Assembly (NCBI RefSeq): GCF_002251435.1
Contig: NZ_NPJI01000029.1
Location: forward strand, 1-64,000
Reading direction: 5' to 3'
DNA length: 64,000 bases
Source of the DNA: Prevotella sp. P2-180
Lineage (GTDB): Bacteria; Bacteroidota; Bacteroidia; Bacteroidales; Bacteroidaceae
Every line of letters starts with the position of its first letter. The first letter of the stretch is position 1. The notes under the pieces are model-generated. The model did no database searches, was not told the DNA's origin, and worked only from the letters and a program-made list of their open reading frames with translations. The position numbers and the translations under genes were made by a program. Below, in pieces: positions 9,501 to 17,637 of the stretch.

Positions 9501-9598
9501 AAACAGCTTCCATGGGTGGAGCCACAGAGTCGGGTATCGACTGGACAGGCTATCCTAACCCACGCACATTCCTGCTTGGTGTGAACTTGAATTTCTAA
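6590..9598 (+). CDS. SusC-type TonB-dependent glycan transporter (PUL 1)
   Basis: The 1002-residue protein has a signal peptide (residues 1-19, ending NAQ), a carboxypeptidase-regulatory-like beta domain (about 21-95), a TonB-box region, a plug domain (about 105-215, with VRGIS-like RVIIRGISTVNGSDPLYVVDG and ASASAIYGTRASNGVVLITTKKG segments) and a 22-strand beta barrel ending in the aromatic LLGVNLNF. It imports oligosaccharides across the outer membrane using TonB energy, with SusD as lid. At 1002 residues it is in the normal range for the family. SusD follows 29 bp downstream. Confidence 0.95.
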   Translation: MKRYILTFVVALLALIANAQKVTVTGQVTSSLDKEPLIGVTVLIKGTGTGAVTDFDGNYTIQAEKNSTLVFSMIGYKTKEYKVGTTNTTFNVALDDTSNDLNEVVVIGYGVAKKGDLTSSISAIKGDKLDKMSTGNVMSALQGQVNGVQVSTAGGPGSSPRVIIRGISTVNGSDPLYVVDGMPVGTNINFLNQNDIESMQVLKDASASAIYGTRASNGVVLITTKKGALGATKFTASVSVGFQTLAKPEIASAEEYEKVYNARYTNDGQKSPFTNGGAKTDWWDECLNSVALQQNYNFGFSGGNDKLLYSANIGYYRQESQYKVGEWQKLSARFSMEYKFNNIVKAGIDMTPRYEQWADTPSLMGAMMSMDPTTPIMRPESEWTSNPYSNYARSANNQEWNPVANMYRMDTNSDEYGLLATPFISITPIEGLTFRSQFGINAHFRMSDVFTPNFFIDNLEQVEKNKAERKMDNWVDWNWTNTLTYMKQFNKKHNLNVMAGYTMERFQYYYLNGSRELIPSNVEDMRYVSAGTDNMQVSGSNTYSSLISYLGRVMYNYDERYYLTASIRVDGSSKFPTGNKYATFPAVSLAWRITGEEFMKKQNVVDDLKLRLGWGKVGNQNIDNSAYVSSIGTMRYVFGNQIGIGSQISSIGNSGIQWETVEDYNVGLDMAFLGSRLRVTADWFMKKSHDMLLKKDNLLILGYPMWNGQMWENIGEMKATGWELGINWNDRAGDFNYGVGVNLSSVKNKAVTLNGDYIYTGSHSGDYIIRNEAGELLSQFYGYTVDGIFQNETEVNSYTSQYGDLMQPNAKPGDFRYKDLNQDGTIDEKDKSYIGNPFPDLMVGVNLNASWKNFDILANFYGTIGNDIYNLNKDRYFGTNGQNVIAGTYDKAWRPDNTNTDVPRLSVNDANGNHNKPSTFFVEDGSYMRLKLLQIGYTLPKKVFNDKLTMRLSLSAQNLFTISGYSGMDPETASMGGATESGIDWTGYPNPRTFLLGVNLNF

Positions 9599-9627
9599 TG
9601 AACGAATAACATATAAAGAAGAAATTT

Positions 9628-11223
9628 ATGAAGAACTCAATATTGAAACTGACCATTGTGGCAGGTCTGGGAATGACAATGTCAAGCTGCTCCGACTTCC
9701 TCAACGAGCCGATACTCGGACAGCAGGACTTGACAAACTATTTCGCCACTGAAGAAGAGTGTGAGAAACACATCACTGGTTGCTACTCCTACTTAGGATG
9801 CGACGACTGGTGGCAGATATACAAGCACTACAACTCGATGAACATCTGCACCGACGACCAGTGGATGGGCAACACCACACAGGATCCGGGCGACTATCTT
9901 CACCTGGCACACTACACAGGAAACACAGTGAGTGCAGGAAACGCCGTGCAGAACTTCTGGCAGTATCGCTACAAGGGAATACTGCAGTGCAACATCGCTA
10001 TAGAGAAGATTCCTAACGTGCAGTTCAACGACGAGAAACTGAAGAACCGTCTCGTAGGAGAGGCAAAGTTTATGCGTGCCTTCGAATATTTCGAACTCGC
10101 CTACAACTTCGGCGGACTGCCATTGGTAACAGGAATGCTTATGCCGGCGGAGGTTCAGGGCATAGAGCGCGCCTCGCTTGCCGACACCTACGCCCAGATA
10201 GAGCAAGACCTGAAGGACGCCATAGAGGTGCTGCCGCTCCGCTCACAGTATTCTGATTCCGACATGGGACGCATCACCAAGGGTGCCGCCCAGGGAATGC
10301 TCGGAAAGGTTTATCTCGCACAGGGGAAATATGCCGAGGCTGCCACAGTGCTGAAGGCTGTGATAGACAGCAAGGAGTATCGCCTGCTCGACGATTTCTC
10401 TAAGGTGTGGAACATGGATTACAACAACAGCGAGGAGAGCCTGTTTGAGTTCCAGACAATGTACAGCGCAAGCTACAACCTCGGAGAACGCTGGTCGGTG
10501 ATATGCGGATCACGTGACGACAACGGATGGTCGTGGGGATTGCCTACAAGCAACCTGGAGAAGGCGTTCAAGGATGCCGGCGACGATGTGCGCCTGCGTT
10601 ACACCATACTCCACGACGGACAAACCGACGTGCCCGGCGACCCGACATGGAACGAAGACAATCCTTACGTCATCTCTGCCAGCAAGCACAAGAGCCAGCG
10701 TTGCAACATGAAGCTCTTCATTCCTGTTGAGAAACGTCCGTCGCCATACGACGCACCGAAGATTCCTCTCAACATCCGCATCCTGCGCTATGCCGACGTG
10801 CTGCTGATGTATGCCGAGGCTTGCAACGAACAGGGCAACGACGCACAGGCACGCGAGGCACTCAACCAGGTGCGCGACCGCGTAAACCTCGACCCGGTGA
10901 CCTCAAGCGGCAAGACACTACGTGACGCCATCCGCTTGGAGCGTCGTCTTGAACTCGCCTTCGAGCCTGGAATCCGCCTCTTCGACCTCCGTCGTTGGAA
11001 GGACGACAACGGCAAGCTCGCAATACAGAACGTCATGGGTCCTAACGGTTCGTTTGTGAAGTACAACCTTGAGGAGTCGGAGGACGAGTGTGAGCGAAAC
11101 AACCAAAACGAGAACTCCAACAAGGGCTACACCTTCAAGGAGGGACGCGACGAGTTGTTCCCAATTCCTAACTCGGAGATAACCATGTCCAACGGATCTA
11201 TAAAGCAGAACCCTGGTTATTAA
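9628..11223 (+). CDS. SusD-like glycan-binding lipoprotein (PUL 1)
   Basis: A 531-residue SusD/RagB family lipoprotein. The lipobox is MSSC (Cys near residue 21) followed by SDFLNEPI. The helical TPR-like core is visible, including KNRLVGEAKFMRAFEYFEL and LNIRILRYADVLLMYAEACNEQG, and the usual ending DELFPIPNSEITMSNGSIKQNPGY in two pieces. It binds glycan at the cell surface and caps the SusC barrel. Spacing to the upstream SusC and downstream enzymes fits one operon. Confidence 0.95.
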   Translation: MKNSILKLTIVAGLGMTMSSCSDFLNEPILGQQDLTNYFATEEECEKHITGCYSYLGCDDWWQIYKHYNSMNICTDDQWMGNTTQDPGDYLHLAHYTGNTVSAGNAVQNFWQYRYKGILQCNIAIEKIPNVQFNDEKLKNRLVGEAKFMRAFEYFELAYNFGGLPLVTGMLMPAEVQGIERASLADTYAQIEQDLKDAIEVLPLRSQYSDSDMGRITKGAAQGMLGKVYLAQGKYAEAATVLKAVIDSKEYRLLDDFSKVWNMDYNNSEESLFEFQTMYSASYNLGERWSVICGSRDDNGWSWGLPTSNLEKAFKDAGDDVRLRYTILHDGQTDVPGDPTWNEDNPYVISASKHKSQRCNMKLFIPVEKRPSPYDAPKIPLNIRILRYADVLLMYAEACNEQGNDAQAREALNQVRDRVNLDPVTSSGKTLRDAIRLERRLELAFEPGIRLFDLRRWKDDNGKLAIQNVMGPNGSFVKYNLEESEDECERNNQNENSNKGYTFKEGRDELFPIPNSEITMSNGSIKQNPGY

Positions 11224-11299
11224 ACATCATACAACTCAGTTATTAGCATAAATTGATTAGGTAGTAGATTGTATTTCAGGATAACACTTTTCAACAAAT

Positions 11300-11334
11300 A
11301 ACTTGTCAACTCGTCAACTTGTCAACTCGTCAAC
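11300..11334 (+). repeat. 8-bp tandem repeat before GH30
   Basis: Four alternating units AACTTGTC/AACTCGTC plus AAC lie 10-45 bp before the first GH30 start. They cover the place where a leader or ribosome-binding region would be. Slippage here could change spacing to the start; this is speculative. Confidence 0.7.
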
Positions 11335-11344
11335 AAAAAAAAAT

Positions 11345-13567
11345 ATGAATAAACGAATAATAACAATCCTAACCATACTGATTACGGCGGTGGGTGCAGG
11401 CGCACAGACACTCCTCGCCGACTTTGAGGACGGAACCATAGGCACAAGCCTGAAGATAAACAAGGACTACACGGGAGGTTTGTTCAGCAAGAAACCTGCC
11501 GTGATGGACAATCCGAAGAAGGACAACGTCAACCCTTCGAACAAATGTCTTGGCGCAATAAACGTAGCCGATGCCGACTGGTACAAGAACTTCCTCATAC
11601 TGGAATTCACCACGCCTTTCGTAGTGGATGACTCCAACCGCATACTCACGCTGAAGGCCTACAGAAGCATTCAGCCAAAGGAAATGCGCATAGCGGTGAA
11701 TGGCTACGAGGACGACAACGAGGTGTATCGTGGCATGCTCAAGGAGGACGGGAAATGGGAGACAATAACCATCGACCTCGCCGAGAAATACTACGACCGA
11801 CGCGTGGAGAAAATCTATATCGTCTTGAGCTGTAACTGGAGCGACCCACGAAAAGGATGGGGCGAGGCGACATACTGCTTCGACGACATCGCGCTCTCAA
11901 ATGGCGGCGAGATGCCCGTACAGGTGGTGAGCATCGATGCCACAACAAAACTGCAGACAATGAAAGACTTCGGCGCGAGCGACTGCTGGACAGCCGACTT
12001 CGTGGGAAAATATTTCAGCCAGGAGGCGAAGGCTAACGCCGCACGATGGCTTTTCAGCCGTGAGATGGACTCTGAGGGCAATCCCGAAGGCATAGGACTC
12101 TCGTGCTGGAGGGTGAACATCGGAGCTGGCAGCGCAACACAAGGAGAGGCAAGCAACATCGAAGACGAGACACGACGCGCGGAGTGTTTCCAAAACGCCG
12201 ACGGCAGCTATGACTGGACACGACAGGCAGGACAGCAATATTTCATGGACGAGGCAAAACGCTACGGCGTGGAAAATTACGTATTGTTTTCTAACTCAGC
12301 ACCAATATACTACACAAAGAACGGAAAGGCTAACGCCAACGGAAGCTCCATAAGCTGTAACCTGAAGGACGACTGCTACGACGACTTTGCCGACTTCCTC
12401 GTCGCCACTGCCTCACACTTCAAGAACGAAGGCTATAACGTGACATACATCGACCCCGTGAACGAGCCGCAGTTTGACTGGAAGGACGGTCAGGAAGGAT
12501 CGCCATGGGAAAACCAGAATATAGCGAAACTTGCCAAGGAACTGGACAAGAGCATGGCTGCGCACAACATGGGAACAACACGTGTGCTCATTCCAGAGGC
12601 CTCATCGCTCGATTGTCTCTATGGTGGCAGCGGCAGGGCAACAAACCAGATATTCAGTTTCTTCAACACGTCGAGCGCAAACTATATCGGCAACCTTACA
12701 TATATAGATAAGGTGGTGGCAGGACACAGCTACTGGACCTACTCCACCGACAGCGACCTGAAGACCGTGCGCCAAAAGACAGCCGAGGCGGCACAGGAGG
12801 CAGGCATCGACGTGATGCAGACAGAATGGTCAATGCTTGGCGATGCGCCAAAAACATCCACAGGCTTCCCGTCAAGCTACGATGCAGCCACAAAAATGGA
12901 CATGGCTCTATTCATGGCAAAGGTGATATATGCCGATATTGCAATAGGCAACATGACGGCTTGGTCGTACTGGACAGCAATGGCACAGGAACGATGGAGC
13001 CAGAAAAACCGCTTCTATCTCATTCGCCTAAACTCTCTCGACGACACTGGCGACGAGAGCTACGCCGACCTTAAAAACGGCGGAAAGACAACAGCCGACA
13101 AGAATCTCTGGGCATTGGGCAACTACAGCCGCTTCGTGCGTCCGGGCTATCAGCGTGTGGCTGTGGATGGTGCCGACGACCTTACAGGACTTATGTCAAC
13201 CGCCTATCTATCGCCCGACGGCAAGCAGATGGTTGTGGTGATGGTGAACATGAGCCGTGCCCGCCGCACTGCCAACCTCTCGATAACAGGCTTCGAGGCA
13301 AAGGACTTCAAGAAATATGTCACCGACAAGGACCACGACCTGAGCCTCGACAGCAGCGACAACGCCGTTAGCTCCATAGCCATTCCAAGCCGTTCGGTGA
13401 CAACAGTGGTGATAAATGCCGACGGATCTTCCGACATTGAGGGCATAACCATTGTTGATAAAGAGCAACAACCCTCGCGCACCTACAACCTGAAAGGAAT
13501 GGAAGTGAAGAACAATGGAAAGGGAATAGTAATAATGAACGGAAAGAAAGTAATAATCAATAATTGA
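11345..13567 (+). CDS. GH30 glycoside hydrolase with N-terminal module and T9SS-type tail
   Basis: I choose ATG 11345 (MNKRIITILTILITAVGAGAQ, signal peptide) over the upstream in-frame TTG. The 740-residue enzyme has an N-terminal beta-sandwich-like module (about 20-195; FEDGTIGTSLKINKDYTGG), then a GH30 (beta/alpha)8 barrel starting FGASDCWTADFVGKYF. The expected catalytic pair is present: acid/base E374 in VNEPQFDW and nucleophile E494 in QTEWS, followed by a beta-sandwich. The C-terminus (TYNLKGMEV ... IVIMNGKKVIINN) looks like a short type IX secretion tail. GH30 enzymes are retaining; known activities include beta-1,6-galactanase, beta-1,6-glucanase and xylanase. With a GH35 neighbour I favour beta-1,6-galactan, not proven. 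Confidence 0.85.
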   Translation: MNKRIITILTILITAVGAGAQTLLADFEDGTIGTSLKINKDYTGGLFSKKPAVMDNPKKDNVNPSNKCLGAINVADADWYKNFLILEFTTPFVVDDSNRILTLKAYRSIQPKEMRIAVNGYEDDNEVYRGMLKEDGKWETITIDLAEKYYDRRVEKIYIVLSCNWSDPRKGWGEATYCFDDIALSNGGEMPVQVVSIDATTKLQTMKDFGASDCWTADFVGKYFSQEAKANAARWLFSREMDSEGNPEGIGLSCWRVNIGAGSATQGEASNIEDETRRAECFQNADGSYDWTRQAGQQYFMDEAKRYGVENYVLFSNSAPIYYTKNGKANANGSSISCNLKDDCYDDFADFLVATASHFKNEGYNVTYIDPVNEPQFDWKDGQEGSPWENQNIAKLAKELDKSMAAHNMGTTRVLIPEASSLDCLYGGSGRATNQIFSFFNTSSANYIGNLTYIDKVVAGHSYWTYSTDSDLKTVRQKTAEAAQEAGIDVMQTEWSMLGDAPKTSTGFPSSYDAATKMDMALFMAKVIYADIAIGNMTAWSYWTAMAQERWSQKNRFYLIRLNSLDDTGDESYADLKNGGKTTADKNLWALGNYSRFVRPGYQRVAVDGADDLTGLMSTAYLSPDGKQMVVVMVNMSRARRTANLSITGFEAKDFKKYVTDKDHDLSLDSSDNAVSSIAIPSRSVTTVVINADGSSDIEGITIVDKEQQPSRTYNLKGMEVKNNGKGIVIMNGKKVIINN

Positions 13568-13572
13568 TTTTT

Positions 13573-15108
13573 ATGAAAACACATCTGACGATATGCCTGA
13601 CATTGGCTATGGGTTGCAATGCCGCCCTTGCAGAAGGTGAATTGAAAGCAACAATACAGACTGACAAACCACAGCAAAAGGTGCTGCACTTCGGAGCGTC
13701 AGACGCATGGAGCATGCAGTTCATAGGCAACTGGGACGAAAAGGAACAGGAGAAGGTTGCCGACTGGCTCTTCTCTACCGACAACGACAAGGACGGCAAC
13801 CCACGCGGCATAGGACTTTCGGTTTGGAGGTTCAACCTCGGCGCGGGAAGTGCCGAACAGGGCGACGAGGCGCAGATAAACTTCTCGACAAGAACGGAGT
13901 GTCTGATGCGTCCCGACGGGACATTCGACTGGACAAAACAGGCAGCACAGCGCAAATTCCTGAAAATGGCAAAGGAAAGAGGAGTGCCACGCATATTGGC
14001 TTTCCTCAACTCGCCACCAGTATATTTCACACAAAACGGACTTGCCACAAACACCGGACGTGGAGGAACATACAACCTGCGTGACGACAGCTACGAGAAG
14101 TTTGCACGCTTCATGGCAGACGCCGTTCGGGGCATTGAAGAGCACGACGGCGTACACATCGACTATCTCTGCCCGGTGAACGAACCCGACGGACACTGGA
14201 ACTGGACAGGTCCCAAGCAGGAAGGCACTCCAGCCACCAACAGGGAGATAGCACGCATAATACGCGCCACGGGCAAGGAGATGAAGAGACAGAAACTCAC
14301 CACACAGGTGATGGCTGACGAGTCGAGCGACCTCCGCTGCCTGCTCGGCACCCATGAGACAGCATGGGACCGCGGCTACAGCCTATACTCGTTCTTCACC
14401 AAAGACAGCACCGACACTTATATCGGTGCCACACCTAACGTGCCACGCCTGATGCTTGCGCACAGCTATTGGACAAACACTCCCGTTCCTTATATGAAGG
14501 AGATACGCCTTAAACTGCGCGAAGAGATGCAGCGCATGGGAGTAGGATTCTGGCAGACGGAAATCTGCATCATGGGCAACGACGAGGAGATAGGCGGTGG
14601 ACACGAGTACGACTTCTCGATGAAGACAGCTCTCTATGTGGCACGCGTCATACACCACGACCTTGTGTATGCCAATGCCGAAAGCTGGTCGTGGTGGAGA
14701 GCCGTGGGAGGAAACTACCGCGACGGACTGCTCCGCGCCTATAGCGACGAGAAGCACACCACGGGCTATGTGATCGACTCCAAACTGCTGTGGTCGCTTG
14801 GCAACTACAGCCGTTTCGTGCGTCCTGAGGCAGTGCGCCACGATGTTGTCACCTCCATGGCGGAAGACCCTTACGGAGTGATGTGCTCGGCTTTCCGCAA
14901 TGCCGACGGCAGATGGGTTGCCGTGGTCATAAACTACGGCGAACAGCAACGTGACTTCAGCCTTTCCACGAGCGACGGCAAGGCACGCCGATGGACGATG
15001 TACCGCACGTCGGACATCTCGTCGGAAAGTCTCAGTAAAATAGGCACGGCTGAAGGCAAAACAAGGCTCGCCCCACGATCCATAACAACATTTGTTGAGG
15101 AAATGTAA
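13573..15108 (+). CDS. GH30 glycoside hydrolase, shorter paralogue
   Basis: The start is ATG 13573, 5 bp after the upstream GH30 stop, giving 511 residues with a signal peptide (MKTHLTICLTLAMGCNAALA). The barrel opens with FGASDAWSMQFIG, closely matching the upstream enzyme. Acid/base E204 (VNEPDGHW) and nucleophile E330 (QTEIC) are both present, and a beta-sandwich follows (VVINYGEQQRDFSLSTSDG). Unlike its neighbour it has no N-terminal module and no T9SS-type tail, so it may stay in the periplasm or be anchored differently. The pair suggests one surface endo-enzyme and one periplasmic enzyme acting on the same linkage, which is an inference. A Cys at residue 18 is not in a good lipobox. Confidence 0.85.
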   Translation: MKTHLTICLTLAMGCNAALAEGELKATIQTDKPQQKVLHFGASDAWSMQFIGNWDEKEQEKVADWLFSTDNDKDGNPRGIGLSVWRFNLGAGSAEQGDEAQINFSTRTECLMRPDGTFDWTKQAAQRKFLKMAKERGVPRILAFLNSPPVYFTQNGLATNTGRGGTYNLRDDSYEKFARFMADAVRGIEEHDGVHIDYLCPVNEPDGHWNWTGPKQEGTPATNREIARIIRATGKEMKRQKLTTQVMADESSDLRCLLGTHETAWDRGYSLYSFFTKDSTDTYIGATPNVPRLMLAHSYWTNTPVPYMKEIRLKLREEMQRMGVGFWQTEICIMGNDEEIGGGHEYDFSMKTALYVARVIHHDLVYANAESWSWWRAVGGNYRDGLLRAYSDEKHTTGYVIDSKLLWSLGNYSRFVRPEAVRHDVVTSMAEDPYGVMCSAFRNADGRWVAVVINYGEQQRDFSLSTSDGKARRWTMYRTSDISSESLSKIGTAEGKTRLAPRSITTFVEEM

Positions 15109-15178
15109 TGGCGTTTATTAAAATTTTTGTACTTTCGCACAGTGATAATAAACATTGCTCAAAAAAATACAACTTATT

Positions 15179-17521
15179 ATGAACAAAATCCTAAAGACAC
15201 TCTGCCTTGCCGCACTCATGGCGACAGCAACCACCACGGCACAAGCAGTCGAGGCGCAACACACGTTTGAGGTGGGCAAGGGCAGTTTCATGCTCGACGG
15301 CAAACCTTTTGTGGTTAAGGCAGCCGAGGTACACTATCCACGTATTCCTCGCCCATACTGGGAGCATCGCATAAAGATGTGCAAGGCTCTTGGCATGAAC
15401 ACCCTCTGTCTCTACGTGTTCTGGAACATCCACGAGCAGCGCGAGGGAGAATACGATTTCACAGGACAGAACGACGTGGCGGAATTCTGCCGACTGGCAC
15501 AGAAAAACGGTATGTTCGTGATTGTGCGTCCCGGTCCTTATGTGTGTGCAGAATGGGAGATGGGAGGACTGCCTTGGTGGCTGCTGAAGAAGAAAGACAT
15601 CAAGCTGCGTGAGCGCGACCCGTACTTCATGGAGCGCGTGCGCCTGTTTGAGAAAGAGGTGGGAAAACAGCTGTCTTCACTCACAGTGGAGAATGGAGGT
15701 CCGATAATAATGGTGCAGGTGGAAAACGAATACGGTTCTTACGGCATCGACAAACCCTACGTTTCCAAAATCCGTGACATCGTCAAGCAGTCTGGCTTCG
15801 ACAAGGTAGCTCTGTTCCAGTGCGACTGGTCGAGCAACTTCATCAATAATGGACTCGACGACCTCACATGGACAATGAACTTCGGCACTGGAGCCAACAT
15901 AGACGAGCAGTTCCGCCGCCTGAAACAACTGCGTCCTGAGGCGCCTCTGATGTGTTCAGAGTTCTGGAGCGGATGGTTCGACAAGTGGGGAGCACGCCAC
16001 GAGACACGTCCTGCCGACGACATGGTGGCAGGCATCGACGAGATGCTCTCAAAAGGCATCAGTTTCTCACTCTATATGACCCACGGCGGAACATCGTTCG
16101 GCCATTGGGCTGGAGCCAACAGTCCCGGTTTCGCACCCGACGTGACAAGCTACGACTACGACGCACCTATCAACGAGTGGGGATTGCCTACAGGGAAATA
16201 TTGGATTCTGCGCCAAACAATGGCAAAATATAACGACGGCAAGAAGCTGCCTTCCGTTCCGAAAGCCCCTATGGGCATTGTTGCCATACCGCAGTTTGAA
16301 CTCACCGACTATGCACCGCTCTATGCCGGCATCAGCAAGACGGAAGAAAGCCGTAATGTAAAGACAATGGAGGAACTCGACATGGGTTGGGGTTCAATGG
16401 TGTATCAGACAACACTGCCTGCCATAGCAGCAAACACCGTCCTGAACATCAACGATGCGCACGACTTTGCACAGGTGTATGTCGATGGCAAATATGTGGG
16501 CAAGATAGACCGCGTGAAGAACGAGAAAAGCCTTCTTTTGCCTGCTTCGGCTAAGGGCGCAAAGCTGACCATTGTGATAGAGGCGATGGGAAGAATAAAC
16601 TTCGGACGTGCCATAAAGGACTTTAAGGGCATCACGCAGAGCGTCACACTGACATCGGAGGTTGACGGACACGAACAAATCATCGACCTGAAAAACTGGA
16701 CCATAGCCACCTTGCCCGACGACTACGCAACGGCACAGGAAGCCCTCCAGAACAAATCCGTCAACTCAAATCTCTCCACTCTCACATCCCAGTCGGGCTA
16801 CTATCGTGGCACATTCAACCTGAAGAAAGTGGGCGACACCTTCCTTAATACGGAGGCTTTCGGCAAGGGACAGGTTTATGTAAACGGTCATGCCATAGGA
16901 CGTTTCTGGAGCATTGGCCCTCAGCAGACACTCTATGTGCCGGGATGCTGGCTGAAGAAGGGAAAGAACGAGGTGGTGGTGCTCGATGTGGTTGGACCAA
17001 AGGGCAAGCCAACAATGTTCGGACAGACGACACCTGAACTGGACAAGCTGAACCTTGAGAAGAGCAACAAACACAACAATCCGGGCGACCGTCCCGACCT
17101 CAATTCCGCCACTCCCGTAGCCCAAGGCACGTTTGCGGCAGGAAACGGTTGGCAGACAGTGAAGTTCGGTGCTGTGGCAAAGGGACGTTATGTGGCAATA
17201 GAATGTCGATCCACCCACGCCGCCGACCAGGCTGCCATAGCTGAAATCTATGTAAAGGGCACCGACGGCAATCGTCTGAGCCGTGAGCCATGGACAGTGA
17301 AATACGCCGACAGCGAGAACGAAATGGGCAACCACACCGGCGACAAGGTGTTTGACCTCCAGGAGTCAACCTATTGGCAAACACAGCGCGGCAGCGACTT
17401 CCCGCATCTGCTTGTCATCGACCTTGGCAGCGAGCAACAAATGACAGCTCTCGACTACCTGCCACGAGCAGAGCAAGGTGCACCTGGAAACGTGAAGGAG
17501 TATCAGGTGTATATCTATTGA
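15179..17521 (+). CDS. GH35 beta-galactosidase
   Basis: ATG 15179 gives a 780-residue protein with signal peptide (about 1-24). The GH35 barrel begins FEVGKGSFMLDGKPFVVKAAE and shows the GH35 landmarks PRPYWEHRIKMCKALGMN, GPYVCAEWEMGGLPWWL, acid/base E184 (VQVENEYGSYG) and nucleophile E261 (CSEFWSGWFDKWG). After the barrel come jelly-roll domains (VYVNGHAIGRFWSIGPQQTL near 565) and a C-terminal F5/8-type C (discoidin-like) module (about 640-780). GH35 enzymes release terminal beta-galactose with retention. It is the last PUL 1 gene, with a 70-bp gap and a following terminator, and is the strongest hint that the substrate contains beta-galactose. Confidence 0.93.
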   Translation: MNKILKTLCLAALMATATTTAQAVEAQHTFEVGKGSFMLDGKPFVVKAAEVHYPRIPRPYWEHRIKMCKALGMNTLCLYVFWNIHEQREGEYDFTGQNDVAEFCRLAQKNGMFVIVRPGPYVCAEWEMGGLPWWLLKKKDIKLRERDPYFMERVRLFEKEVGKQLSSLTVENGGPIIMVQVENEYGSYGIDKPYVSKIRDIVKQSGFDKVALFQCDWSSNFINNGLDDLTWTMNFGTGANIDEQFRRLKQLRPEAPLMCSEFWSGWFDKWGARHETRPADDMVAGIDEMLSKGISFSLYMTHGGTSFGHWAGANSPGFAPDVTSYDYDAPINEWGLPTGKYWILRQTMAKYNDGKKLPSVPKAPMGIVAIPQFELTDYAPLYAGISKTEESRNVKTMEELDMGWGSMVYQTTLPAIAANTVLNINDAHDFAQVYVDGKYVGKIDRVKNEKSLLLPASAKGAKLTIVIEAMGRINFGRAIKDFKGITQSVTLTSEVDGHEQIIDLKNWTIATLPDDYATAQEALQNKSVNSNLSTLTSQSGYYRGTFNLKKVGDTFLNTEAFGKGQVYVNGHAIGRFWSIGPQQTLYVPGCWLKKGKNEVVVLDVVGPKGKPTMFGQTTPELDKLNLEKSNKHNNPGDRPDLNSATPVAQGTFAAGNGWQTVKFGAVAKGRYVAIECRSTHAADQAAIAEIYVKGTDGNRLSREPWTVKYADSENEMGNHTGDKVFDLQESTYWQTQRGSDFPHLLVIDLGSEQQMTALDYLPRAEQGAPGNVKEYQVYIY

Positions 17522-17522
17522 T

Positions 17523-17592
17523 AAGGAGTTAAGGAGTTTAAGGAGTTAAGACATATGATAAGGAGTTAAGGGCGGATCCTTAACTCCTTTTT
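17523..17592 (+). terminator. Rho-independent terminator after PUL 1, with AAGGAGTT repeats
   Basis: AAGGAGTTAAGG (17560-17571) pairs with CCTTAACTCCTT (17578-17589) and runs into a T tract. Three further AAGGAGTT units precede the stem (17523-17549), so the left arm exists in several tandem copies. Confidence 0.85.
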
Positions 17593-17637
17593 GTTTGTTG
17601 CAGTTTAGCGCTTGGACTATCAACTTGTCAAGAACAA

